Positions 17,917 to 25,888 of a DNA stretch of 50,132 nt are shown here, piece after piece. A program made the translations under genes and the position numbers. Each line of letters begins with the position of its first letter. Position 1 is the first letter of the stretch. This DNA comes from an uncultured Muribaculaceae bacterium (GTDB lineage Bacteria > Bacteroidota > Bacteroidia > Bacteroidales > Muribaculaceae). The stretch is from positions 1 to 50,132 of the forward strand of contig CAJUDL010000028.1 of assembly GCA_910585285.1 (NCBI GenBank), read 5' to 3'. The notes under the pieces were generated by a model. It ran no database searches. It was not told the DNA's origin and saw only the letters and a list, made by a program, of their open reading frames with translations.

Positions 17917-19326
17917 ATGGAACTTAAAACAACGATAAAAACAGGTTGGCAAAAATTCTGGATTGATATAAAATCATATTTCAATGTTGCAGAAGACCTT
18001 GAACCGCAACTTGATGCCGAACAAAATATACGTAGCGGCGTGTCCTTCAAGGGTTCTCAACTGATCGTGCTCATATTTGCTATATTCATAGCTTCTCTTG
18101 GATTGAACACCAACAGTATACCGGTGATTATTGGTGCCATGCTTATATCCCCGCTCATGGGACCTATTATCGGAATGGGACTGGCTATCGGCATTCAAGA
18201 TTTTGCATTGCTGAAAAGAGGATTAAAAAATATAATGGCTGCAATGTTGGGATCAATCATCGCGTCTGCGATATACTTCCTTATTTCGCCACAATATGAG
18301 GGCTCAAGCCAATTACTTGCCCGAACCTCTCCATCTATATACGACGTTTTCGTCGCCTTATTCGGTGGGGCGGCAGGAATCTTAAGTATAGCTTGTAAAA
18401 ACAAAGGACAAGTAATGCCAGGAGTCGCCATTGCCACATCACTGATGCCTCCGTTATGCACGGCTGGATATGGACTTGCAACCCTTCAAATGAGGTTTTT
18501 CTTTGGAGCGCTATATCTCTTCCTCACAAACATGGTTTTCATTCTTTTCGCAACATGGATTGGCGTGAAACTGCTACGCTACAAGAAAGTAATATACAAC
18601 AATGAGAATAAAGCAAGAAGAATACAAAGAATTGTATATTGCGTGGTTGGCGTTACAGTAGCTGTGTCAGCCTATCTAACCTTAAATATGATAAGGACTA
18701 CTATCTTCATAAATGAAGCAACTAATTTTGTTGAGACAGAAATGGTCTTTCCCAATACACAAGTGCTTAATCATAAGGAATATGTTAATAATGGCAAACG
18801 ATATATCGATGTCACACTTATAGGAGCCGCGCTTCCAAAAGATTCTCTCCAATTGGCGATGATGAACAAACTGGATTCTGTGGGGCTCGGAGGAACTGTA
18901 TTGAATATAAAGCAAGGATTTTCAATTGCCAATTCCAACAAAGAAATGAATTCCGAACAAAATTTCGGACAATTCTATAAACTCATGCAGTCTGAAATAG
19001 CAAACAGACAGAACGAAATTGACTCCCTTAAGGCTCTGGTATCTCTTCATAAACAATTTTCAGATGAAAGCATCAGAATATCACCGGAAGTCAAAGTCCT
19101 GTTTCCCTCAATCAAAGACATTGCTCTTTCACATATGGTTGCGACACAAGTGGGTGGTAATGCGACAGATACGGTAAGCATGCTGTTTGTGAATGCCCCT
19201 GCAGGACTAACTATTAAAGAGAGAGAAAAACTTACAGAATACATAGAGGTAAGATTAAAACGGAAAAATATTCATCTTACAATGAACCCGTCAAATTTCC
19301 CATGGCCTTCTTCTTCCGCAAAATGA
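17917..19326 (+). CDS. DUF389 family membrane protein
   Basis: A conserved membrane protein of unknown function; the 469 aa length and motifs fit the DUF389 family. A cytoplasmic N-terminal stretch is followed by about six membrane helices between residues 47 and 265, including the hallmark NSIPVIIGAMLISPLMGPIIGMG (about 67-89) and PGVAIATSLMPPLCTAGYGLA (about 168-188). The C-terminal 200 residues are soluble, with a coiled-coil-prone segment (MQSEIANRQNEIDSLKALV) and a second alpha/beta part. A transport or sensing role is sometimes guessed for the family; nothing here decides it. The T9SS cargo gene follows after 47 bp, so they may share a transcript. Confidence 0.9.
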   Translation: MELKTTIKTGWQKFWIDIKSYFNVAEDLEPQLDAEQNIRSGVSFKGSQLIVLIFAIFIASLGLNTNSIPVIIGAMLISPLMGPIIGMGLAIGIQDFALLKRGLKNIMAAMLGSIIASAIYFLISPQYEGSSQLLARTSPSIYDVFVALFGGAAGILSIACKNKGQVMPGVAIATSLMPPLCTAGYGLATLQMRFFFGALYLFLTNMVFILFATWIGVKLLRYKKVIYNNENKARRIQRIVYCVVGVTVAVSAYLTLNMIRTTIFINEATNFVETEMVFPNTQVLNHKEYVNNGKRYIDVTLIGAALPKDSLQLAMMNKLDSVGLGGTVLNIKQGFSIANSNKEMNSEQNFGQFYKLMQSEIANRQNEIDSLKALVSLHKQFSDESIRISPEVKVLFPSIKDIALSHMVATQVGGNATDTVSMLFVNAPAGLTIKEREKLTEYIEVRLKRKNIHLTMNPSNFPWPSSSAK

Positions 19327-19373
19327 CATCCTTGTTCAGAATAATAAGATGCGAATGAATGCGTTAAAAAGTT

Positions 19374-20732
19374 ATGAGGATGATAAAAGCCATATTGATT
19401 GCGGTTACAGGTGCTCTGCACGCATTTCCTGCATGTGCACTTAATGTTGAATTTGTCGGAAACACCCATCAGGTAATTAATGATCGTCCTGAAGCATCGA
19501 CCGGTCTAAATGCGGTGTACACGGTATATGACATCAATGAAATATCCGCAATAAATATTACGGACGCAAATTCGCTCTCGGATTTAAAAGTTCAGATATA
19601 TAGCAATCTCGGTGGTGGATATGCTGTTGACCAACCATTTTCGATCTCGGGAAATTATGCTGTGATTTCCAATCCCAAAGGAGATATGGGATATATTATC
19701 GATGATGGGGTCAGCAAGTATTGTTTCTGGATTGTAAATTATGCTGATAAACATTTTGACATATCTTCTGTAGAACCATATCCGGAACAAGATTGTGATA
19801 TGACGCGGATATCTGTGACCGGAATAGGAGAACCAATAAGATATTATTCTATCAATGGACGTCAATGCCAACTTGATAGAGGCATAAAAGCAAGATTTCA
19901 CACTCTTGAATGGAACTCTGATACAAAGGCATATTCTGATGTTGAGAAAGTAGCCGAATTCGAATACCTTCAGAACCCTCTTACAATCCGGCCACCTTTT
20001 TATTGCAACACTACTGTGACAATATCTGGAGACAGATTCTTAAAGATCTGGGGATTGGAAAAAACACTTGAATCTTCTTCAATTGCAGCAAACGGGTTGG
20101 ATGTAAATACCGAGGCTGTGCAAACAAACCTTTCGGACGAGGAAGACAGCTCAAACATGATTAAAAGCGATGGCACGATGCTTGGAGGATCAGCTCCCGC
20201 AGATTTTACATTTTATGCATACACCACCGATGCCATAATACACTATGAATGGCAGCTGGCGGAAGATCCTGAATTCGAATATATAAAATATCGTTTCAAC
20301 GAACAAGACCTGAATTACACATTTGATCAGGAAGGTAAATATTATGTAAGATTCATAGGAAGCAATGCCGACGGAAGTTGTGAAGCGATAGGGGAGACAT
20401 ATGAGATTGGCATCGGGGCTTCCGATTTAAGAATACCCAATGCATTCTCCCCCGACGGAGATGGGGTCAATGACGTGTGGAAAGTTGGATATCGCTCTCT
20501 TACAGAGTTTAAATGCTGGATATTTGATCGGAACGGGCAGCAATTATTTTATTTTGATCGTCCTGAACTTGGTTGGGATGGTAAACACAGAGGAAAATAT
20601 GTCAGTCCCGGGGTATATTATTATGTTATTGAAGCAAAGGGAGCTGATGGCAAAAAATATAAGAAAGGGGGAGATATCAATATCTTAAGATATCGTAAAA
20701 TTGGCAATACCACTGGCGGATCGGTGGAATAA
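19374..20732 (+). CDS. Secreted protein with T9SS type-B (gliding-motility-associated) C-terminal domain
   Basis: The 452 aa protein has an N-terminal signal peptide (MRMIKAILIAVTGALHAFPACA). The middle (about residues 25-245) is unrecognised beta-rich sequence. Residues 260-345 look like a PKD/Ig-like domain (ADFTFYAYTTDAIIHYEWQLAED...YYVRFIGSNADGSCEA). The last 100 residues are a clear CHU_C-type sorting domain: IPNAFSPDGDGVNDVW, FDRNGQQLFYF, GWDGKHRGKYVSPGVYYYVI, GGDINILR. From family knowledge such domains direct export by the type IX secretion system and surface attachment. No T9SS component genes are in this window. Ligand or activity is unknown. Confidence 0.87.
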   Translation: MRMIKAILIAVTGALHAFPACALNVEFVGNTHQVINDRPEASTGLNAVYTVYDINEISAINITDANSLSDLKVQIYSNLGGGYAVDQPFSISGNYAVISNPKGDMGYIIDDGVSKYCFWIVNYADKHFDISSVEPYPEQDCDMTRISVTGIGEPIRYYSINGRQCQLDRGIKARFHTLEWNSDTKAYSDVEKVAEFEYLQNPLTIRPPFYCNTTVTISGDRFLKIWGLEKTLESSSIAANGLDVNTEAVQTNLSDEEDSSNMIKSDGTMLGGSAPADFTFYAYTTDAIIHYEWQLAEDPEFEYIKYRFNEQDLNYTFDQEGKYYVRFIGSNADGSCEAIGETYEIGIGASDLRIPNAFSPDGDGVNDVWKVGYRSLTEFKCWIFDRNGQQLFYFDRPELGWDGKHRGKYVSPGVYYYVIEAKGADGKKYKKGGDINILRYRKIGNTTGGSVE

Positions 20733-20748
20733 TGGCACGCTTTTTGTT
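20733..20748 (+). promoter_or_regulatory. Sigma-54-like promoter upstream of uvrA
   Basis: TGGCACGCTTTTTGTT matches the -24/-12 consensus TGGCACGnnnnTTGCW except for T in place of C at the -12 position. The GG and GT dinucleotides are 12 bp apart, as required. It starts one base after the stop codon of the preceding gene. The predicted start near 20759 would give an 82-base uvrA leader. It shares layout with the sequence before groES. Confidence 0.4.
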
Positions 20749-20772
20749 GTAATTATATCGGTTGTTCGAGAC

Positions 20773-20806
20773 ACATAATGAAGTTGTTTAGACCTCTTCA
20801 TTATGT
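20773..20806 (+). terminator. Hairpin between T9SS cargo gene and uvrA (terminator or leader structure)
   Basis: Perfect 11 bp stem (ACATAATGAAG / CTTCATTATGT) around a 12-base loop, 40 bp after the upstream stop codon and 35 bp before uvrA. The stem is AT-rich and there is no T run after it, so it may be a weak terminator or a structured leader of uvrA. Confidence 0.4.
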
Positions 20807-20840
20807 CACGGTCATGATAATTATATAATTTGCTTGACAA

Positions 20841-23696
20841 ATGGATCAAAGTATCAATAATATAACAGCCTCTGAGTCGGTTGATGTTTACGGCGCTCGG
20901 GTTCACAACTTAAAAAACATCGATGTCACAATCCCTCACAATTCATTAAGCGTCATCACTGGATTAAGCGGTAGCGGAAAATCTTCGCTTGCCTTTGATA
21001 CAATTTTCGCGGAAGGGCAGCGCCGATATATTGAAACCTTCTCATCCTATGCCCGCAACATGCTGGGATCACTTGAGCGTCCTGATGTTGACAAAATCAC
21101 AGGATTGAGTCCTGTAATAAGTATCGAACAGAAGACCGTCAACAAAAATCCACGAAGCACAATCGGCACCACGACCGAAATCTATGATTTCTTTCGTCTC
21201 CTTTTTGCACGTATGGGAGAGGCAAGAAGCTATCTTTCCGGTGCTCCCATGGTGAAATACACAAAAGATAAGATTGTGGATTTAATTGTGGACCAGTATG
21301 ACGGCAAAAAAATATATGTCCTTGCTCCGCTCGTTAAAAACCGTAAAGGTCATTATAAGGAATTATTTGAGAATTTACGAAAGAAAGGTTACCTTTACGT
21401 TCGAGTAGACGGGGAATTGACCGAACTTGCCTACGGTATGAAACTCAACAGATATCAGAACCATTCTGTAGAATTGGTGGTTGACAGACTTAAAGCGTCT
21501 TCATCCGACATGCAGCGGCTCCGTTCAACTGTTGAATCCGCCTTGAAACAAGGAGACAAGCAGATGATGGTTATGGATATGGAATCAGGTGAAATACGCC
21601 ATTACAGCCAGCATCTCATGGATCCTGAAACAGGTTTGTCATACCCCGAACCGGCACCACATAATTTCTCTTTTAATTCGCCACAGGGTGCCTGCCGACG
21701 CTGCAAGGGATTGGGATTCGTATCAATCGTTGATGAATCTAAAGTAATTCCCGACAAAAAGAAATCAATATATGATGGAGCGATAGAACCCCTCGGAAGA
21801 TATAAAAATTCTCTTATATTCTGGCAGATTGAGGCGATATGCAAACAGTATGGCTTCGACTTGAAGACTCCAGTAGAGAAACTTCCCGAAGAGGCTATTC
21901 ACGATATTCTTGATGGCACGGATGCGCGTCTTGATATCAAAAACGAGACTATGTCAACATCCCATTATTCCGCCTCTTATGATGGCTTGGTTAAATATAT
22001 CGAAATGCAACAGGATGAGGATGCCGGAGCCGATGCCAACAAATGGAGTGGCAAATTCTTTTCTCGTTCTGTTTGTCCGGAATGTAAAGGAAGTCGCCTC
22101 AACAAGATATCCCTGAATTTCTTTATCGATGGAAAAAGCATTGCGGATGTTGCGAGAATGGATATATCCGATCTTTATGAATGGACTAAAGGTCTGGAAG
22201 ATAGACTTGACAAAGGGAAAAGGGTAGTGGCTGAAGAAATCCTTAAGGAAATCCGCAGCCGACTCAAGTTTCTGCTTGACGTAGGACTCGATTATCTATC
22301 ACTTAATCGAGATAGCGCAAGCCTCAGTGGAGGTGAAAGTCAGCGTATACGCCTTGCCACTCAGATTGGATCGCAACTCGTGAATGTTCTCTATATCCTT
22401 GATGAACCATCAATCGGTCTGCATCAAAGAGATAATGTGCGCCTTATCAATAGTCTTAAGCAGCTTCGCGACAACGGGAATTCAATCATTGTCGTGGAGC
22501 ATGACAAAGATATAATGAAAGAAGCAGACTATATCGTTGATATAGGACCAGGAGCCGGTAGACATGGGGGAGAGGTAATGTTCCAGGGAACTCCAACACA
22601 GCTTTTGGAAACTCAAACGCTCACCGCGTCTTATCTTAACGGAGACAAAGAGATTAAAGTCCCCGAATCAAGGCGTAAAGGAAACGGGAAATTCCTTGAG
22701 ATAAAAGGAGCCAACGGTCATAATCTTAAAAATGTTGATTTAAAGCTCCCATTAGGTAAATTCGTATGTGTGACCGGTGTCAGCGGAAGTGGCAAATCTT
22801 CACTTATAAATGGCACTCTGCATCCTCTTTTAAGTAAGAAGTTTTACAGGTCGATGCAGGAACCGTTGCCATATAAATCGGTAGAAGGTATCGAGTATAT
22901 AGATAAGGTTGTGACTGTTGACCAATCGCCGTTGGGCAAATCACCGAGATCCAATCCCGCAACATACACAGGTGTTTTTGCAGACATCAGAAAGCTATTT
23001 GTCGAGCTACCTGACTCAAAATTAAGAGGATATAAGCCCGGAAGATTTTCTTTTAATGTGTCTGGAGGAAGATGCGAGACATGCAAAGGTAATGGTTATC
23101 GCACAATTGAGATGAATTTCTTGCCGGATGTTCTTGTACCGTGTGAAGAGTGTCACGGTAAAAGATACAACAGAGAGACTCTTGAAGTGAGATACAAAGG
23201 AAAATCTATTTCTGATGTGTTGGAAATGACTGTGAATCAAGCCGTAGAATTCTTTGAGAACGTACCTGTGATTCTTAAGAAAATCAAAGTGCTTCAGGAT
23301 ATTGGATTAGGATACATCAAACTCGGTCAGCCCTCAAGCACGCTGAGTGGCGGTGAAAACCAACGTGTCAAGCTGGCGACAGAACTCGCCAAGAAAGATA
23401 CCGGCAAAACGCTTTTCATACTTGATGAGCCAACAACCGGTCTGCATTTCGAGGATATACGCGTTTTGATGAAAGTTATAAACAAGCTTGTGGATAAGGG
23501 CAACACAATGGTTGTTATTGAGCATAATCTGGATGTTGTGAAATGTGCAGACTGGATAATTGATCTCGGTCCCGGTGGTGGTCGTGAAGGCGGTCAGATA
23601 ATCGCTGAAGGCACACCGGAAGACTTCATCAAGAAAGAGACTCCAACGTCTCAATTCTTAAAGCAGGAACTTATTTCGAGCGCGACTCGACAATGA
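20841..23696 (+). CDS. uvrA: Excinuclease ABC subunit A UvrA
   Basis: DNA damage-recognition ATPase of nucleotide excision repair. The 951 aa protein has the expected tandem ABC architecture. The first P loop GLSGSGKSSL is at residues 41-50, with signature SLSGGESQR and Walker B ILDEPSIGLH. The second P loop GVSGSGKSSL and signature TLSGGENQR are followed by ILDEPTTGLH. Zinc modules are visible as CRRCKGLG, CPECKGSR and CETCKGNGYR...CEECHGKRY. Full length. Preceded by a sigma-54-like element and an 11 bp hairpin, both in the 108 bp upstream gap. Confidence 0.97.
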   Translation: MDQSINNITASESVDVYGARVHNLKNIDVTIPHNSLSVITGLSGSGKSSLAFDTIFAEGQRRYIETFSSYARNMLGSLERPDVDKITGLSPVISIEQKTVNKNPRSTIGTTTEIYDFFRLLFARMGEARSYLSGAPMVKYTKDKIVDLIVDQYDGKKIYVLAPLVKNRKGHYKELFENLRKKGYLYVRVDGELTELAYGMKLNRYQNHSVELVVDRLKASSSDMQRLRSTVESALKQGDKQMMVMDMESGEIRHYSQHLMDPETGLSYPEPAPHNFSFNSPQGACRRCKGLGFVSIVDESKVIPDKKKSIYDGAIEPLGRYKNSLIFWQIEAICKQYGFDLKTPVEKLPEEAIHDILDGTDARLDIKNETMSTSHYSASYDGLVKYIEMQQDEDAGADANKWSGKFFSRSVCPECKGSRLNKISLNFFIDGKSIADVARMDISDLYEWTKGLEDRLDKGKRVVAEEILKEIRSRLKFLLDVGLDYLSLNRDSASLSGGESQRIRLATQIGSQLVNVLYILDEPSIGLHQRDNVRLINSLKQLRDNGNSIIVVEHDKDIMKEADYIVDIGPGAGRHGGEVMFQGTPTQLLETQTLTASYLNGDKEIKVPESRRKGNGKFLEIKGANGHNLKNVDLKLPLGKFVCVTGVSGSGKSSLINGTLHPLLSKKFYRSMQEPLPYKSVEGIEYIDKVVTVDQSPLGKSPRSNPATYTGVFADIRKLFVELPDSKLRGYKPGRFSFNVSGGRCETCKGNGYRTIEMNFLPDVLVPCEECHGKRYNRETLEVRYKGKSISDVLEMTVNQAVEFFENVPVILKKIKVLQDIGLGYIKLGQPSSTLSGGENQRVKLATELAKKDTGKTLFILDEPTTGLHFEDIRVLMKVINKLVDKGNTMVVIEHNLDVVKCADWIIDLGPGGGREGGQIIAEGTPEDFIKKETPTSQFLKQELISSATRQ

Positions 23697-23792
23697 CAAC
23701 TTATAGAATAGGTTAGAATAGGTGAAATTAAACATTACTAATTTAACATTAAACATTATTAAGCGATAAACCCTATTATTGGAATATTTTAC

Positions 23793-23810
23793 ACATAATC
23801 GCTATTATGT
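23793..23810. terminator. Weak hairpin between convergent uvrA and cation transporter genes
   Basis: ACATAAT / ATTATGT stem of 7 bp with a 4-base loop. It is the only symmetrical structure in the 185 bp gap (23697-23881). The gap is otherwise AT-rich with short tandem-like repeats (AGAATAGGTT AGAATAGG; ATTAAACATTA) and no gene. AT-only pairing makes it a doubtful terminator. Confidence 0.3.
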
Positions 23811-23881
23811 TAAATAGAATCGCAATTATTTCAGTATTTCTTCTATCTTCTAAAATACGCTAAACCGAATATATAATGCGT

Positions 23882-24796
23882 TTAATTATCCGGCTCGATA
23901 TGAACATAAATAATCATATCGCGCTCAAATGATCTGTGTAGTTCGGTCTCTACATCGTTGGCAATCTCGTGCGCCATTCTTACAGTAATATCAGGATCAA
24001 CATGGACATTCACATCTACAATATATGAATGCCCGTTTCTGCGACAGCGTAAATTATGCACCTTCTTAACTCCGGGCACGTTTCCTATTATCTCAAGAAT
24101 CGAATTAATTTGATTCTGAGGCAAAGATATCTCCAGAAGTTCCTGTATAGATGGTTTGGCAATCTGTAATGCCGAGATTCCGATAAACACAGCAATTATG
24201 ACGGAAGCAATCGGATCAAGCACTCTCCAGTTATCTCCAAGGAAAAATGATAATGATACGCCAATAAGAGTCGCCACAGAGGAAATGGCATCGCTTCGAT
24301 GATGCCATGCATTGGCTATTAAAGCACTGGAATCAACTTTTCTGCCTACATTAATTGTATATCTGTAACAAAATTCCTTCGAAAGTATTGAAACCAAAGC
24401 AATTATAATTGTCCAAACATCCGGTCGTGGCAAAATCTTACCATTCACAGCCTGCATAATTGTAGCTATACCTTCAACACCTATATATATAGCGACGAGC
24501 ATAAGAATCATGCCAATTAAGACAGATGCAACTGTTTCATATTTGCCATGTCCGTATGGATGATCTTTATCTGCCTTTTTATATGCTATCCCAATGAAAA
24601 AAAGTACGATGAAATCGGTAATAAAATCGCTTAGTGAATGATAGCCGTCTGCCACGAGTGCATCACTATGTCCCCAATATCCGAAAAATAACTTTAAAGC
24701 AACAAGAACGGCATTGATCCAGAATCCAACCAATGTCACTTTCCTTATTAGGGAGACCTCTCCCCTTTTTGTCATTATTTTTTCGGATTTCACCAT
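23882..24796 (-). CDS. Cation diffusion facilitator (zinc/iron/manganese efflux)
   Basis: Proton-driven exporter of divalent metal ions in the inner membrane. The 304 aa protein has about six membrane helices in its first 205 residues. The metal-site motifs are ADGYHSLSDFITD (helix 2; H and D ligands) and HHRSDAISS (helix 5; H and D ligands). These are followed by a cytoplasmic ferredoxin-like domain (IGNVPGVKKVHNLRCRRNGHSYIVDVNVHVDP). The HxxxD arrangement at both sites would suit zinc, but iron or manganese is possible. It lies just downstream of the tRNA-Gln terminator. No distinct promoter was found in the short gap. Confidence 0.92.
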   Translation of the reverse strand: MVKSEKIMTKRGEVSLIRKVTLVGFWINAVLVALKLFFGYWGHSDALVADGYHSLSDFITDFIVLFFIGIAYKKADKDHPYGHGKYETVASVLIGMILMLVAIYIGVEGIATIMQAVNGKILPRPDVWTIIIALVSILSKEFCYRYTINVGRKVDSSALIANAWHHRSDAISSVATLIGVSLSFFLGDNWRVLDPIASVIIAVFIGISALQIAKPSIQELLEISLPQNQINSILEIIGNVPGVKKVHNLRCRRNGHSYIVDVNVHVDPDITVRMAHEIANDVETELHRSFERDMIIYVHIEPDN

Positions 24797-24820
24797 TAAT
24801 AGTTGTTACATAAAAATAAC

Positions 24821-24850
24821 AAAAAAAGCAGAGGTTTTATCTCTGCTTTT
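24821..24850 (-). terminator. Rho-independent terminator of tRNA-Gln
   Basis: On the minus strand AAAAGCAGAG, a short loop, then CTCTGCTTTTTTTG. The stem is AGCAGAG / CTCTGCT with flanking A-T pairs and a run of seven T. It lies 3 bp after the tRNA 3' end and 25 bp before the transporter start codon. This is one of the clearest terminators in the window. Confidence 0.85.
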
Positions 24851-24852
24851 AG

Positions 24853-24923
24853 TTGCCTTGGAAAGACTCGAACTCTCACAAACGGAACCAGAATCCGGTG
24901 TGCTACCATTACACCACAAGGCA
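24853..24923 (-). tRNA. tRNA-Gln (anticodon CUG)
   Basis: A 71-base cloverleaf on the minus strand. The acceptor stem is TGCCTTG / CAAGGCA and the D arm GTGT-AATGGTA-GCAC. The anticodon arm is CCGGA-TTCTGGT-TCCGT, giving anticodon CTG for codon CAG. The variable loop has 4 bases and the T arm is GAGAG-TTCGAGT-CTTTC, with discriminator A. CCA is not encoded. The outermost anticodon-stem pair (27-43) is a C-U mismatch; the other four pair. It has its own promoter and terminator. Confidence 0.93.
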
Positions 24924-24964
24924 TTGTTTCATGTCTTTGGGATCACTTTCCCTTTTTGACGTTG

Positions 24965-24996
24965 CAAAATTAGTGTTTTATTTTGAATTGACCAAA
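24965..24996 (-). promoter_or_regulatory. Bacteroidetes-type promoter for tRNA-Gln
   Basis: Minus strand TTTG (complement of 24993-24996), 20 bp, then TAATTTTG (complement of 24965-24972). Exact consensus. The predicted start is about 35 bases before the tRNA 5' end. The core CTAATTTTGCAAC closely matches the NlpC gene promoter. Confidence 0.7.
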
Positions 24997-25028
24997 TTTT
25001 CAATAAACTTTTTTCAAAAAATTTTAAA

Positions 25029-25634
25029 TCATTCAGTGATTATGCGGCGTGCACCTACATATCTCCCGAGGTAATATCCCTCAAAATCACTAACTTTCAC
25101 TCCTTTGATGCTCGCATGAATGAATTTAAAATTTCCTGTAGCATTGTCAGCACTTACCACAATTCCAACATGACCCACATTTTTACCGCTTCTTCTGCTG
25201 GTGAAGAATACAAGATCGCCTTTCCTGAGGTCTTGGCGATCAACACTGGTTCCTTCCGTGTATTGTGTGCGAGATGAGGGACTGATGGAATAGCCGAACT
25301 GACGATAAACGAAACTCGTGAAACCAGAGCAATCAAATGCTCTTGGCCCTTTTGCACCATGCACATAAGGACGTCCTATGTATCGATGAGCTTCCGTAAG
25401 CAAATCGGAAATCATTTGCGACGATTCTTCAGACAGACCGGAAACCTCTCGCTTTGAAATATCCTCTTTGAGCATATTGGTGATAACACTTCTATCCATT
25501 CGGGATTTTGCATTTGCCAATTGCTCACTATGTATTTTATGATGTGCGGACAGAGCTTTCTTTGAAGTCTGGGCGTTTGCAATAACACCACATGAGAATA
25601 TGAGAGCTGCCGCTATGATAGTCTTAATTTTCAT
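25029..25634 (-). CDS. Secreted NlpC/P60 family cysteine peptidase
   Basis: Likely cell-wall peptidase cleaving peptide stems of peptidoglycan outside the inner membrane. The 201 aa protein starts with a signal peptide (MKIKTIIAAALIFSCGVIANAQ). A charged helical stretch follows (about residues 28-80), then the NlpC/P60 domain with Cys102 (FDCSGF), His155 (VGHVGIV) and His173 (FIHAS) as catalytic residues, plus the typical LRKGDLVFF. The domain is complete. It has its own promoter at 25700-25730 and ends 34 bp before the tRNA promoter region. The exact bond cleaved is unknown. Confidence 0.93.
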   Translation of the reverse strand: MKIKTIIAAALIFSCGVIANAQTSKKALSAHHKIHSEQLANAKSRMDRSVITNMLKEDISKREVSGLSEESSQMISDLLTEAHRYIGRPYVHGAKGPRAFDCSGFTSFVYRQFGYSISPSSRTQYTEGTSVDRQDLRKGDLVFFTSRRSGKNVGHVGIVVSADNATGNFKFIHASIKGVKVSDFEGYYLGRYVGARRIITE

Positions 25635-25699
25635 GATAAGATTAGCGCATCTTCAGATCAAAACGACCTACTGTATGCGAATTTTGTTACTGTTTGTTG

Positions 25700-25730
25700 C
25701 AAAATTAATGTTTTTTATTGAGAATCCAAA
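25700..25730 (-). promoter_or_regulatory. Bacteroidetes-type promoter for the NlpC/P60 gene
   Basis: Minus strand TTTG (complement of 25727-25730), 19 bp, then TAATTTTG (complement of 25700-25707). Consensus in both boxes. The leader would be about 60 bases. It shares the TAATTTTGCAAC core with the tRNA-Gln promoter. Confidence 0.7.
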
Positions 25731-25803
25731 ATATTAATATGCTGTATTTCAAAAATTAAACAATATTAGTATTCAGCACAGATTTAAGGTTAATGTGCAC
25801 AAA

Positions 25804-25856
25804 TTTGCATAAACTCCATATTTTTATTAAATTCGCCATATGCAAAACTGCATAAA
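25804..25856. promoter_or_regulatory. Inverted and direct GCATA repeats upstream of alpha-amylase
   Basis: TTTGCATA at 25804-25811 is inverted perfectly as TATGCAAA at 25839-25846. TGCATAAA occurs directly at 25806-25813 and 25849-25856. The array lies 33-85 bp before the amylase ATG in an AT-rich divergent gap (25635-25888). It may be an operator for a carbohydrate regulator or chance in AT-rich DNA. Confidence 0.3.
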
Positions 25857-25888
25857 ACTTTAAGCTTAACTTTAAATTCTTATTATTA

